Below are positions 22,109-31,300 of a stretch of DNA of 64,000 nucleotides, in pieces (the stretch's first letter is position 1; each line of letters starts with the position of its first letter). The notes under the pieces are model-generated. The model was not told the DNA's origin. It searched no databases and saw only the letters and a list, made by a program, of their open reading frames with translations. Position numbers and translations under genes: made by a program. This stretch comes from Hyalangium ruber (GTDB lineage Bacteria; Myxococcota; Myxococcia; Myxococcales; Myxococcaceae), in the NCBI RefSeq assembly GCF_034259325.1, contig NZ_JAXIVS010000011.1:62001-126000 (forward strand), in the 5' to 3' direction.

Positions 22109-23845
22109 ATGATTCGACCCCTCTCCAAGTTCCTCCCGGTGCTGGCCCTCTCGACGGGGCTGGTCGCTCCCACCGCGCTCGCGTGTACCAGCCTGCTGGT
22201 CAACCAGGGGGCCACGGCGGACGGCTCCACCCTCATCACCTACTCCGCGGACTCGCACGAGCTGTACGGGGAGCTGTACTACACCCCCGCGCGTCGCAAT
22301 GGCCCCAGCGCCATGCGCGACATCATCGAGTGGGACACGGGCAAGTTCCTGGGCCGCATCAAGGAGGCCCCCGTCACGTACAGCGTGGTGGGCAACATGA
22401 ACGAGCACCAGCTCACCATCGGTGAATCCACCTTCACCGGTCGCAAGGAGCTGGAGGGGCCCGCAGGAATCGTCGACTACGGCTCGCTCATCTACGTCGC
22501 CCTGGAGCGCGCGAAGACGGCCCGCGAGGCCATCAAGGTCATGACCGACCTGGTCGCCGAGTATGGCTACGCCTCCACCGGTGAGTCCTTCTCCATCGCC
22601 GATCCCAAGGAGGCGTGGATCCTGGAGATGATCGGCAAGGGCGCGGGACAGAAGGGCGCGGTGTGGGTCGCTCGCCGGCTGCCCGAGGGGTACCTGTCGG
22701 CGCACGCCAACCAGGCCCGCATCCGCCAGTTCCCGCTCAATGACGCGGAGAACGTCCTCTACTCCAAGGACGTCATCTCCTTCGCGCGCGAGAAGGGCTG
22801 GTTCACCGGCGCGGACAAGGACTTCAGCTTCGCCGACACCTACCACCCGATCGACTTCGAGAGCCTGCGCTTCGCCGAGGCGCGCGTATGGAGCATCTTC
22901 CGCCGCGCGGCACCGTCGGCCAAGTTGGGCGTGGACTACGTGGATGGTTCGGCCCCAGCCAAGCGCCTGCCCCTCTGGGTGAAGCCGGACAAGAAGCTGG
23001 CCGTGCAGGACGTGATGGGGTTGATGCGCGACCACTTCGAGGGCACGTCCTTCGACATGACCAAGGACGTGGGCTCCGGGCCGTACGCCGTGCCCTACCG
23101 CTGGCGGCCGATGACCTGGGAGGTGGATGGCAAGAAGTACCTCCACGAGCGCGCCATCTCCACGCAGCAGACGGGCTTCTCCTTCGTGGCGCAGATGCGC
23201 TCCTGGATGCCGGCGCCCATCGGCGGCGTGCTCTGGTTCGGCGTGGATGACACGTTCACCACCGTGTACACGCCCATGTACGCGGGCATCCGCCGCTCGC
23301 CGAAGAACTTCGCCCAGGGCGTGGCCAGCCGCGGCGAGTTCTCCTGGGACTCGTCCTTCTGGGTGTTCAACTGGGTGACCAACCAGGCCTATGCCCGCTG
23401 GAGCGACATGATCGTCGATGTCCAGAAGGCGCAGGGCGAGCTGGAGGGGCAGTTCCTCGCCGACCAGACCGACATCGAGAAGGCCGCGCTGGAGCTCTAC
23501 AAGAACTCGCCCGAGCAGGCGCGCGTCTACCTCACCGACTACTCGACGCAGCAGGGAGACAAGGTCCACGCCCGCTGGCGCAAGCTGGGGGAGCAGCTGC
23601 TCGTGAAGTACATCGACGGCAACGTGCGCGACGAGATGGGCAAGGTGAACCACCCCAAGTACCAGGAGTCCTGGTACCGGCGCATCGTGCAGGACACCGG
23701 CGCGCGCCTGGTGATCCCCGCCGAGGAGAAGCCCGCCGAAGCCAAGCCCGCCGCGGTGAAGCCGGAGCCGAAGCCCCAGCCTGAGCCCGAGGTGAAGCCG
23801 GGGCAGAAGCCCACGGTGCCGGCGGTGCCCAACAGGGCAGGTTAG
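22109..23845 (+). CDS. Secreted C69-family dipeptidase
   Basis: A 578-aa exported Ntn hydrolase of peptidase family C69 (PepD-like). The signal peptide MIRPLSKFLPVLALSTGLVA runs to PTALA, and cleavage leaves Cys26 as the new N terminus. CTSLLVNQGATADGSTLITY is the family signature in which this Cys is the nucleophile. WILEMIGKG, AHANQARI and GGVLWFGVDDTFTTVYTPMY are further conserved blocks. The C-terminal 35 residues form a Lys/Pro/Glu-rich tail (EEKPAEAKPAAVKPEPKPQP), probably unstructured. It would cut dipeptides in the periplasm or outside, fitting the proteolytic diet of myxobacteria. ATG 22109 is the only start that yields a proper signal peptide. Confidence 0.88.
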   Translation: MIRPLSKFLPVLALSTGLVAPTALACTSLLVNQGATADGSTLITYSADSHELYGELYYTPARRNGPSAMRDIIEWDTGKFLGRIKEAPVTYSVVGNMNEHQLTIGESTFTGRKELEGPAGIVDYGSLIYVALERAKTAREAIKVMTDLVAEYGYASTGESFSIADPKEAWILEMIGKGAGQKGAVWVARRLPEGYLSAHANQARIRQFPLNDAENVLYSKDVISFAREKGWFTGADKDFSFADTYHPIDFESLRFAEARVWSIFRRAAPSAKLGVDYVDGSAPAKRLPLWVKPDKKLAVQDVMGLMRDHFEGTSFDMTKDVGSGPYAVPYRWRPMTWEVDGKKYLHERAISTQQTGFSFVAQMRSWMPAPIGGVLWFGVDDTFTTVYTPMYAGIRRSPKNFAQGVASRGEFSWDSSFWVFNWVTNQAYARWSDMIVDVQKAQGELEGQFLADQTDIEKAALELYKNSPEQARVYLTDYSTQQGDKVHARWRKLGEQLLVKYIDGNVRDEMGKVNHPKYQESWYRRIVQDTGARLVIPAEEKPAEAKPAAVKPEPKPQPEPEVKPGQKPTVPAVPNRAG

Positions 23846-23911
23846 GGCCGGGCGGGAGCGGCGCCGACCGTGGCGAAAGGCCACGCAATCGGCTGCTGCT
23901 GGCTTCGTATT

Positions 23912-23922
23912 CTACATTGTAG
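23912..23922. promoter_or_regulatory. Candidate PadR operator
   Basis: ctacattgtag is an 11-bp dyad (ctaca and tgtag around one T) inside an AT-rich patch 25-42 nt before the ADOP permease start. Dyads with TACA/TGTA halves are typical PadR sites, and a PadR gene follows the permease. Confidence 0.55.
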
Positions 23923-23953
23923 TAACTGAATCCCCCAGCGAGCCGAGGTGTAC

Positions 23954-26614
23954 GTGCCACAGCCTGACCCGAGGAATGGAGGCCCTCTGGAGGTCCCCTG
24001 TCTGCCTCTGGCGCTGCTGCGCTCGTGGCTTCCGTACGCCGAGCGGGACGAGGTGATTGCCGAGCTCTCCGCCGAGCTCGCTGCCCGGGAGGCCCGGGAG
24101 GGTCGCCGTGCCGCGCGCGCGTGGCTGTGGCGGCAGGTGCTCGGCTCGGTGCCACCGCTGGTGCGGCGGACGTTCTCTCGCGGCTGGAGCGGCTTCGAGC
24201 CGGCCTCCAGCCGCCTACGGCCTGGAGGGCCTCGGATGGAGAGCTTCATCATGGACTTGCGGTACGCGGCGCGGCGGCTGCGGGCCCGTCCGACCTACGC
24301 GCTGCTGGCGGTCCTCACCCTGGCCATTGGTGTGGGCGGGACGGCGGCGGCCTTCGGGCTGGTGCGGGGGTTGCTGATGACGCCGCTGCCGTACCCGGCC
24401 GAGGAGCGGCTCGGCCTGTTCTGGTCACCGGGGAACTGGACCGAGCAGGAGTTCCTCCACCTGTCGCCCGAGTGGTCCGGCTTCAGCGCCGTCGCGGCGT
24501 TCCGTCCCCAGGAACTCCCGCTGCGGCGTGGACCGGACGCGTCTCCGGAGCTGGTGCAGGCGACGTTCACGAGCGCCGGGCTCTTCGAGGTGCTCGGGGT
24601 GCGCCCCGCGCTCGGCCGAGGCTTCGAGCCCAACGACGACCGCCCCGGTGCCGCGCCGGCGGTGGTCCTCAGCCACGCGCTCTTCGAGGAGCTCGGCGGG
24701 CAGGCGTCACTGGTGGGGAACACGGTGGAGTTCGATGGGAAGGCGCACACGGTGGTGGGGGTCATGCCCCGGGGCTTCTGGTTCCCCGACCCGACGGTGG
24801 GCGCTTGGGTGGCGGAGCCGCTCAACGAAGAGGACAACGCCGGCAACTACGCGCTGGTGGGACGGCGGACGCCGGGGACCGATGGACCCGCGCTCGACCT
24901 GGCGCTGGGTCGGATTGCCTCGCGGCTCGGTGAGCGCTTCAAGTACCCGGAGGCCTGGGACAAGACGCGCGCACCCTCCATGATGCCCCTGCGAGAGCAC
25001 CTGCTCGGGTCGCTCCAGGCCCCGTTGCTCGCGACGCTCGCGGCGATGGCGGTGCTGCTGCTCATCGCGTGCGCCAATGTCGCCGCCCTGATGCTCGGGC
25101 AGGTGGACAGCCGCGCCACGGAGCTGGCGGTCCGCGTGGCGCTCGGCGCGGACAGCCGGCGGATGACGCAGCAACTGGTCGTGGAGGCGCTCCTGTTGGG
25201 GCTGGCCGCGGCCGCGGTCGGCGCCGCGATCGCCGTCCAGGGCTTCAGGGTGCTCTCCGAGGCGCTCCCGCTGGGGCCGTTGGCTCCGCACGGCTCGCTG
25301 GATTGGGGCGTGTTCTTCGCCGCGCTCGTGCTGGCGCTCGTCGCGGCGATCGGAGTGGCGCTGCTGCCGGCACGCTCGTTGCGGAAGTCGGATCCGCAGC
25401 GCGCGCTCGGCAGTGCGCGGACGGGTGGGATTGGCGCACGTGGTGGAAGGACCGAGGGGGTGCTGGTGGTGGGGCAGGTGGCGCTGGCGGTGCTGCTGAC
25501 GGCGGGGGCCGCGCTGCTGGTGCGCTCGGTGGCGAACCTGCGGGCCATCGATCCAGGCGTGGACACCTCCCATGTGGCGGTGGTGGACGTGGTGATGGAG
25601 GGCAATGTCGCGCCCGATGCGCGGCGGAGGCTGCTGGTGGAGCTGGAAGAGGCACTCGCGGTGCTGCCGGGAGTCCGCGCGGCGGGCGCCACCCTGAAGC
25701 TGCCCCTGCGGGGGCCAGGCCAGGACTGGGGAATCAAGGTGGAGGACAAGCCGGACCTCCCCGCCACCACCACCTATGTGCGGCTGGTGACGCCCGGGTA
25801 TTTCAAGGCGATCGGGATCCAGTTGCTCGAGGGCCGCCTGCTGGGGCCCGAGGACCGAGAGGACACGGAGCCCGCCGTGGTGATCAACCACACGCTTGCC
25901 ACGAGGTACTTCCCCGGCCAGAACCCCCTTGGGCGACGTATTGGCACGGGGATGGGCAAGTGGGCGCGGATCGTCGGGGTGGTGGAGGACGTGGCGGAGG
26001 CGAGGCTCACCGACGGCCCGGTCCCGGCTCGCTACATGCTCTACGCGCAGTTGACGGAGTACACGCCGACGGGGCACGCGCTGGTGCTCAGCGCGCAGCC
26101 AGGGCACGAGCCCGCGGCGCTGCTCGAAGAAGCTCGCAGGCGGATCGCCGCCATCTCCCCCTCCGTGGCGGTGCAGCGCACCACCACGCTCGAGGCGGTG
26201 TTCGCGCAGGCGATCGGCCCCGCGCGGCAGGTGATGTCGGTCCTCGCGCTGCTCACGGCGCTCGCGGTGGTGCTCGGCGCGGTGGGCGTCTACGGCGTCA
26301 CCGCCCACTTCGTCCGTCGGCGCCAGCGCGATCTGGGCATCTGCATCGCCCTCGGTCTGCGGCCTTCCCGCGTGGTGGCGCAGGTGGTGGTCCGGGGTGG
26401 GGCGCTGGTGCTGCTCGGGAGTGTGCTGGGCACCGCCGCGGCGCTCGCACTGGCGCGGCTGCTCTCCTCGTTCCTGTACGGGGTGAGCGCGGTGGACCCA
26501 TTGTCGCTGCTGGGGGCAACCCTGGCCCTGCTCGCCGTCGGCGTCGCCGCGGCGCTGCTGCCGGCCTGGCGCGCCAGTCGCCTGGATCCCGCCGCCGTGT
26601 TCCGCGAGGGATAG
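23954..26614 (+). CDS. ADOP-type (MacB/FtsX) ABC transporter permease
   Basis: An 886-aa permease of the acidobacterial duplicated orphan permease type. An N-terminal cytosolic prefix of about 90 residues (PYAERDEVIAELSAELAARE) precedes two MacB_PCD-FtsX units. The first has LRYAARRLRARPTYALLAVL, a periplasmic domain and three more helices at about 345-475. The second has its helix near GVLVVGQVALAVLLTAGAAL, a periplasmic domain and three terminal helices. No ATPase gene is adjacent, which is usual for this orphan class. GTG 23954 is preferred (GAGG 5 nt upstream) over GTG 23948. The PadR regulator gene lies 55 bp downstream, a frequent partnership. The substrate is unknown; export of peptides or lipids is the general expectation. 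Confidence 0.88.
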   Translation: MPQPDPRNGGPLEVPCLPLALLRSWLPYAERDEVIAELSAELAAREAREGRRAARAWLWRQVLGSVPPLVRRTFSRGWSGFEPASSRLRPGGPRMESFIMDLRYAARRLRARPTYALLAVLTLAIGVGGTAAAFGLVRGLLMTPLPYPAEERLGLFWSPGNWTEQEFLHLSPEWSGFSAVAAFRPQELPLRRGPDASPELVQATFTSAGLFEVLGVRPALGRGFEPNDDRPGAAPAVVLSHALFEELGGQASLVGNTVEFDGKAHTVVGVMPRGFWFPDPTVGAWVAEPLNEEDNAGNYALVGRRTPGTDGPALDLALGRIASRLGERFKYPEAWDKTRAPSMMPLREHLLGSLQAPLLATLAAMAVLLLIACANVAALMLGQVDSRATELAVRVALGADSRRMTQQLVVEALLLGLAAAAVGAAIAVQGFRVLSEALPLGPLAPHGSLDWGVFFAALVLALVAAIGVALLPARSLRKSDPQRALGSARTGGIGARGGRTEGVLVVGQVALAVLLTAGAALLVRSVANLRAIDPGVDTSHVAVVDVVMEGNVAPDARRRLLVELEEALAVLPGVRAAGATLKLPLRGPGQDWGIKVEDKPDLPATTTYVRLVTPGYFKAIGIQLLEGRLLGPEDREDTEPAVVINHTLATRYFPGQNPLGRRIGTGMGKWARIVGVVEDVAEARLTDGPVPARYMLYAQLTEYTPTGHALVLSAQPGHEPAALLEEARRRIAAISPSVAVQRTTTLEAVFAQAIGPARQVMSVLALLTALAVVLGAVGVYGVTAHFVRRRQRDLGICIALGLRPSRVVAQVVVRGGALVLLGSVLGTAAALALARLLSSFLYGVSAVDPLSLLGATLALLAVGVAAALLPAWRASRLDPAAVFREG

Positions 26615-26669
26615 ACTCTCGCCCGTCGTAGCTGCCCCAGTCCGTCGTTGCCATAGGAGGAAGTCCCCC

Positions 26670-27041
26670 GTGCCGTCCCCATCCAGTACGACCTCTGACG
26701 CGCCCCTTGGCACCTTCGAGGAGCAGGTGCTGCTTGCCGTGCTGCGCACGGGTCGTACGCCCGACGGGAGCGGCGCCTACGGCATGGCCGTTCGCCGCGT
26801 GCTCGAGGAGGTGGCAGGGCGCGAGGTGGCGATCGGCGCGGTGTACGCCACGCTGGATCGGCTCGAGGTCAAGGAACTGGTCGCCTCGGAACGCGGCGAG
26901 GCGGGCGCTGGAGGTTCCCGCAGGCTGTTCGCCGTCACGCCTCGGGGGGCGCGTGCGCTGGCGGACTCACGCGAAATGCGGGAGCGGCTCTGGCGCGGCA
27001 TCGACCTCGCGCCCTTGCTCGCGGGTGCGAATCGTTCGTGA
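26670..27041 (+). CDS. PadR-family transcriptional regulator
   Basis: A 123-aa winged-helix regulator. LGTFEEQVLLAVLRTG opens the PadR domain, followed by YGMAVRRVLEE, VAIGAVYATLDRLEVKELVASE and a wing ending RRLFAVTPRGARAL. It lacks the long C-terminal dimerisation domain, as is normal for subfamily-2 PadR. GTG 26670 has AGGAGG 9 nt upstream. It is expected to repress the permease operon through the dyad at 23912-23922. The order (permease first, regulator second) is the reverse of the commonest arrangement. Confidence 0.9.
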   Translation: MPSPSSTTSDAPLGTFEEQVLLAVLRTGRTPDGSGAYGMAVRRVLEEVAGREVAIGAVYATLDRLEVKELVASERGEAGAGGSRRLFAVTPRGARALADSREMRERLWRGIDLAPLLAGANRS

Positions 27042-27124
27042 TTTCAGTCACTTAACGGAATTGGGAAAAAGATCGTTCGCCGTGTCGATCTCGAGAACCC
27101 TCGCTCGACGCATTGATAGAGCCT

Positions 27125-27170
27125 GGGTTCAGCCCCGGTCGAGCCGGGCTGGAAGCCCGGCTTTCAACCC
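27125..27170 (+). promoter_or_regulatory. Structured leader hairpin before the DGPF gene
   Basis: agccgggct (27142-27150) and agcccggct (27154-27162) form a 9-bp stem with a 3-nt loop. This is nested in an outer gggtt (27125-27129)/aaccc (27166-27170) pairing. A short T run follows the inner stem. It could terminate the padR transcript or fold in the leader of the next gene, whose start is 16 nt beyond. Confidence 0.45.
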
Positions 27171-27185
27171 ATAGGAGACACGACG

Positions 27186-27617
27186 ATGCGATTCATGATC
27201 CTGGTCAAGGCCACGAAGGACTCCGAGGCGGGCGTCATGCCGGACGAGAAGCTCCTGACCGCCATGATGAAGTACAACGAAGAGCTGGTGAAGGCGGGCG
27301 TGCTGGTGGCGGGCGAGGGGCTCCACCCGAGCTCGAAGGGCGCACGCGTCAAGTTCTCCGGGGACAAGCGCAGCGTCGTCGACGGGCCCTTCGCCGAGAC
27401 CAAGGAGCTGGTCGCCGGCTTCTGGATCTTCCAGGTGAAGTCGAAGGAAGAGGCGATCGAGTGGGTCAAGCGCTGCCCAAACCCCATGTACGAGGAGTCC
27501 GAGATCGAGATCCGTCAGGTGTTCGAAGCGGCGGACTTCGCCGAGAGCGACCCCACGGGAGAGATCAGGAAGAAGGAGGAGGAGCTGCGCGCCATGTCCG
27601 AGTCGCGTAATCGTTAG
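27186..27617 (+). CDS. DGPF/YCII-domain protein
   Basis: A 143-aa soluble protein with the DGPF variant of the YCII fold: MRFMILVKATKDSEAG at the start, GVLVAGEGLHPSS, then SVVDGPFAETKELVAGFWIF, the diagnostic motif at about residues 63-82. The domain is a ferredoxin-like fold of unsettled catalytic role. DGPF genes are the standard genomic partners of ECF42 sigma factors, and one follows 52 bp downstream. It is presumably a member of the regulon as well as the operon. Its ribosome site (GGAGA) is well placed before ATG 27186. Confidence 0.9.
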   Translation: MRFMILVKATKDSEAGVMPDEKLLTAMMKYNEELVKAGVLVAGEGLHPSSKGARVKFSGDKRSVVDGPFAETKELVAGFWIFQVKSKEEAIEWVKRCPNPMYEESEIEIRQVFEAADFAESDPTGEIRKKEEELRAMSESRNR

Positions 27618-27669
27618 TCGCGACGCCTCGGCCTTGCACCGGCGGCAGGAGGTGCTCTAGTCGGCGGCC

Positions 27670-28953
27670 GTGACGGCTGCCGACGCACATCGCGCGATCC
27701 ATGCGGTCTGGAGAATCGAGTCGGCCCGGCTCATCGCCGGTCTCGCGCGGTTCGTGCGCGATGTGGGGCTCGCCGAGGAGCTCGCGCAGGACGCGCTCGT
27801 CGCCGCGCTGGAGCGCTGGCCGGAGTCGGGGGTTCCGGACAACCCGGGTGCCTGGCTGATGGCTACCGCGAAGCATCGTGCGGTCGACGCGCTGCGCCGG
27901 GGCAAGCTGCTCGAGCGTAAGCACGAGGAGATCGTGTACCAGCTCGAGGCCCGGCAAGAGCGGGCCACGCCGGAGCTCGAGGCTGCGATCGATGAGAACG
28001 TGGGCGATGACCTCCTGCGCCTCGTGCTCACGGCCTGTCATCCAGTGCTCTCGACCGAGGCGCGCGTGGCGCTCACGCTCCGCTTGCTGGGAGGACTGAC
28101 GACCGAGGAGATCGCGCGCGCGTTCCTCGTCTCCGAGCCGACCGTCGCCCAGCGCATCGTCCGCGCCAAGCGGACGCTGGCCGAGGCGCATGTCCCCTTC
28201 GAGGTTCCGCGAGGGGCCGAGCTCACCGCCCGGCTGGCGTCGGTGCTGCAGGTCATCTACCTCATCTTCAACGAGGGCTACTCGGCGACCGCCGGGGATG
28301 ACTGGATGCGGCCGGAGCTCTGCGAGGACGCGCTCCGGCTGGGGCGTATCCTCGCCGGGCTCGTTCCGAATGAGCCCGAGGTCCACGGCCTCGTCGCGCT
28401 CATGGAGATCCAGGCCTCACGTTCCCGGGCACGGGTCGGCCCGTCGGGAGAGCCCATCCTGTTGCTCGAGCAGAAACGCTCGTTGTGGGATCGGATCCTC
28501 ATCCATCGAGGGCTCGCGGCCCTCGAGCGTGCGGAGGCGCTGGGAGGCGCGCGGGGCCCGTACGCGTTGCAGGCCGCGATCGCCGCCTGTCACGCGCGCG
28601 CGCGGACTGCGGAGGAGACGGACTGGGTGCGCATCGCGGCGCTCTACGGGGTGCTCGCCCAGGTCACGCCGTCCCCCGTCGTGGAGCTGAACCGCGCGGT
28701 CGCGCTCGGGATGGCGTTCGGTCCCGCCGCGGGCCTCGAGGTCGTCGATGCGCTGACCTCGGAGCCCGCGCTCGAGGGCTATCACCTCTTGCCGAGCGTG
28801 CGCGGCGATCTCCTCGCGAAACTCGAACGCTTCAACGAAGCACGGGAGGAGTTCGAGCGCGCGGCTTCACTCACACGCAACACCCGTGAGCGCGAGCTGC
28901 TGCTCGATCGCGCGGCGGCATGTGTGCGCAAGCCCTCCACCCAGCGGCAATGA
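27670..28953 (+). CDS. ECF42-type sigma factor with C-terminal TPR-like extension
   Basis: A 427-aa sigma factor. Region 2 (about 10-80; LAEELAQDALVAALERWPE, NPGAWLMATAKHRAVDALRR) and region 4 (about 115-175; LTACHPVLSTEARVALTLRL, LTTEEIARAFLVSEPTVAQR) are followed by the long helical domain of ECF42 factors (IYLIFNEGYSAT, then repeats with AALYGVLAQVTPSPVVELNR). ECF42 factors have no classical anti-sigma factor; the C-terminal domain and DGPF proteins are thought to replace it. GTG 27670 is the start. The DGPF gene lies directly upstream on the same strand, which agrees with the conserved synteny. Confidence 0.92.
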   Translation: MTAADAHRAIHAVWRIESARLIAGLARFVRDVGLAEELAQDALVAALERWPESGVPDNPGAWLMATAKHRAVDALRRGKLLERKHEEIVYQLEARQERATPELEAAIDENVGDDLLRLVLTACHPVLSTEARVALTLRLLGGLTTEEIARAFLVSEPTVAQRIVRAKRTLAEAHVPFEVPRGAELTARLASVLQVIYLIFNEGYSATAGDDWMRPELCEDALRLGRILAGLVPNEPEVHGLVALMEIQASRSRARVGPSGEPILLLEQKRSLWDRILIHRGLAALERAEALGGARGPYALQAAIAACHARARTAEETDWVRIAALYGVLAQVTPSPVVELNRAVALGMAFGPAAGLEVVDALTSEPALEGYHLLPSVRGDLLAKLERFNEAREEFERAASLTRNTRERELLLDRAAACVRKPSTQRQ

Positions 28954-28957
28954 GCGC

Positions 28958-29413
28958 TTAGGCTCGCATCGCGGCCGTGACAGGGTCCACATACGGCACG
29001 ACGGCGAGCTGTTGCCAGGTGTCGTGGAGCCCGTCGAGGTAGCTCACGAGGACGCCGGAGAGGTCCGCGCCATCGAGGCAGTTCAGGTTGACGGAGTAGT
29101 AGTCGCCCCCCAGCTCCGGGATGTTTCCGTGCCCGAAGGCGCGGAGTCCGCAGACCTTGCAGAACCGGGCATGGCTGGCCTCGGAGCGCGAGTAGTCACC
29201 GAGGGACTCCCGGCCAGAGAGGAGACGGAAGGCGCTCGGCTTCACGGTGGCGCCCCACCACGCGGTCTTCTTGCAGACGGTGCAGTTGCACCGGGTCGTC
29301 CCGGCGCTCGGGTCGAAGTCGACCTCGAAGCGTACGGCGCCGCACTGGCAGCTGCCTTTGTAGGTCCGGAGGCCAGGGGTCACGGTCGGCTGCGCGGAGT
29401 CGGAGGGGCTCAT
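28958..29413 (-). CDS. GFA/CENP-V-type zinc-binding protein
   Basis: A 151-aa protein of the glutathione-dependent formaldehyde-activating (GFA) fold. Zinc ligands are visible as CQCG (after YKGS), CNCTVC and CKVCG, with the late YYSVNLNCLDG. True formaldehyde-activating activity is proven for few members; most are of unknown substrate. ATG 29413 with GGAG 9 nt upstream is preferred over TTG 29428. It is convergent with the ECF42 gene, whose stop lies 4 bp away. Confidence 0.88.
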   Translation of the reverse strand: MSPSDSAQPTVTPGLRTYKGSCQCGAVRFEVDFDPSAGTTRCNCTVCKKTAWWGATVKPSAFRLLSGRESLGDYSRSEASHARFCKVCGLRAFGHGNIPELGGDYYSVNLNCLDGADLSGVLVSYLDGLHDTWQQLAVVPYVDPVTAAMRA

Positions 29414-29530
29414 GATCGGATGCTCCAAGGCGGTGGGCCAGACGCTCGCGGCGTCCCGGCCGGGTCATGAGAAAACACTAAGAAGGGTTGCGGACAGATT
29501 CGGTCCTCGAAAGCCCGAGGGTTGAAAAGC

Positions 29531-29563
29531 GAAAGGGCCCGGAACCTGACGGTCCCAGGCCCT
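29531..29563 (-). terminator. Terminator of the RCC1-repeat gene
   Basis: agggcccggaacc (29534-29546) and ggtcccaggccct (29551-29563) pair over 13 positions with two G-U pairs and a 4-nt loop. On the minus strand the stem is followed by ttcgctttt. It lies 26 bp past the stop at 29590. Confidence 0.75.
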
Positions 29564-29589
29564 CTGCCCCGGCAAGCGGGCGAAGCGGG

Positions 29590-31167
29590 TTACTGCGGCA
29601 CGTTGAGCTGGCCGCTGCTGTTGGAGCCCCAGCAGACCGGCTCGCCCGAAGTGCTCAGCGCGCAGTTGTGGTGGAAGCCCGCGGTGACCTGGGTGTAGTC
29701 GCCGCTGGGGGCGTTGAGCACGCCCTGGTAGCTGTCACCCCAGCAAGCGAGCTGACCGGAGGTGTCCACGCCGCAGGTGTGGATGTACCCGGCGCTGACC
29801 TGGGAGAACGAGATCGAGGGAGGGGTGGCCTGGCCCGACGAGTCCTGGCCCCAGCACACGGCGGTGTCGTCGATGAGCACCCCGCAGCTCGTGGTGTAGT
29901 TGGCGCTGATCTGCATGAAGTTGCCCGAGGGCGGCGTCGCCTGGCCCCAGCCGTCCTCACCCCAGCAGGCGACGGTGCCATCGGTCTCCAGCGCGCAGGT
30001 GTGGTAGCCGCCCGCGGCAACCCGGTAATAGTCGCCCGTCGTCGGAGGCGTGCCTTGCATGTTGCCCCAGCAATCGATGCCGAGGCTGATGGTCACGCCG
30101 CAGGTGTGGGTAACCCCCGCGCTCAGGGAGAGATAGGGGCCGGCCCGGTAGCTGGGCGCCTGGCCATACTCGTTGGAGCCCCAGCACTCGATCGAGCCAT
30201 TGGTGCGCAGGCCGCAGGTGAAGTCATAGCCGGCGCTGATCTGATTGAAGGGCCCCTGGACGAAGGAGGGGGCCTGGCCGGAGGTGTTGCTGCCCCAGCA
30301 CGAGACGTTGCCGTCACTGCGCAGCCCACAGGTGTGATAGCCGCCCGCGCTCAAGGCGAGCCAGGAGGCGGGAGGCGCCTCCGGGCAGGTGCCGCCCTGG
30401 GGGGTCCAGTTCGAGTTTTCGCAGGCGTACCACTGGAAGTCGCGTCCGCAGACCTGATTTCCGCATGCGACGGTGACGGTGTTGTCCTCATAGTCCGTAC
30501 CGGTACAGGAGCAGACGGGCGGCACATAGCAAACGCCGCCTTCGAAGGCCCAGCCGCCCTGCTGGCAGGAGTACCACTGGTAATCGGCGCCACAGACCGG
30601 CTCATTGCACGTGGTGGAGCTGACGGGGTTGCCCAGGTAGTCGGTGCCGCCGGGGCAATCGCAGAGGGGAGGGGGCGGCGAGCATTCATCCCGCTCCCAG
30701 ATGATGAAGTCGCGCAGGCCGACCGCGTCGTTTTCGTTCGGCCGCAGGACGGCCATGGCGAAGGTGCAGTAGTTCGTGTCGCTCGTGAACCAGGAGAACG
30801 GCACGTACTCCCCCGCGGACAGGGTCGCGAGCAGGACGCCGCCGTTGTGGTCGCCATCGCAGGAGTACCCGCTGCCCGAGGTCTTTCCGGTGCAGCCGTA
30901 GACCTCCACGCGGCTCTGCGAGTCCACGGGATCATTACAGGACCCATCGGTCCAGCCCGAGTAACAGACGCCCTCGCACGGGCCCGTGGGGCTATATCCC
31001 GTGTAGCCGTAGGGAAGCGGGGGCACGCTGCCGCAGAGGTGGGTGATCTGCCCCGTGCTGGAGGAGGCATGTCCCTCGGAAGGGAACGAAACCACCGCGG
31101 CGATCGCTGCGGCGAACACCAGCGTCAAGGCTGGACGGACAACGGACTGCTCTCGACGAAAATGCAT
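29590..31167 (-). CDS. Secreted RCC1-repeat protein
   Basis: A 525-aa exported protein. ATG 31167 (GGAG 5 nt upstream) gives MHFRREQSVVRPALTLVFAA and a Sec signal peptide cleaved after GHA. Residues about 35-165 form an unknown Cys-rich domain; two related modules of about 45 residues follow (CDCPGGTDYLGNPVSSTTCN and CSCTGTDYEDNTVTVACGNQ). From about 270 on there are seven RCC1-type blades (SAGGYHTCGLRSDGNVSCWG and variants), enough for a seven-bladed propeller. Each blade has a Cys pair, suggesting disulphide-stabilised extracellular propellers. The ligand is unknown. It is divergent from the kinase-sigma pair and has its own terminator. Confidence 0.85.
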   Translation of the reverse strand: MHFRREQSVVRPALTLVFAAAIAAVVSFPSEGHASSSTGQITHLCGSVPPLPYGYTGYSPTGPCEGVCYSGWTDGSCNDPVDSQSRVEVYGCTGKTSGSGYSCDGDHNGGVLLATLSAGEYVPFSWFTSDTNYCTFAMAVLRPNENDAVGLRDFIIWERDECSPPPPLCDCPGGTDYLGNPVSSTTCNEPVCGADYQWYSCQQGGWAFEGGVCYVPPVCSCTGTDYEDNTVTVACGNQVCGRDFQWYACENSNWTPQGGTCPEAPPASWLALSAGGYHTCGLRSDGNVSCWGSNTSGQAPSFVQGPFNQISAGYDFTCGLRTNGSIECWGSNEYGQAPSYRAGPYLSLSAGVTHTCGVTISLGIDCWGNMQGTPPTTGDYYRVAAGGYHTCALETDGTVACWGEDGWGQATPPSGNFMQISANYTTSCGVLIDDTAVCWGQDSSGQATPPSISFSQVSAGYIHTCGVDTSGQLACWGDSYQGVLNAPSGDYTQVTAGFHHNCALSTSGEPVCWGSNSSGQLNVPQ

Positions 31168-31300
31168 GAAGTCTCCCCGGCCCATCGATTCGAGCCTCGC
31201 CGGGGTGACAGTCCTCGCCGCCGGATGTCGCAAAAAAAGTTTCGAAACCGCACATCCCCCCCACCTTTCTTTGTCGAGGCGCTTCATCTAGAGGATCCGG

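Noticed and set aside
31288-31300. tctagaggatcc resembles a cloning-vector polylinker
   Set aside because: Both flanks are natural coding or promoter sequence and gagga is the well-spaced ribosome site of the kinase gene. Taken as coincidence rather than vector or assembly contamination.
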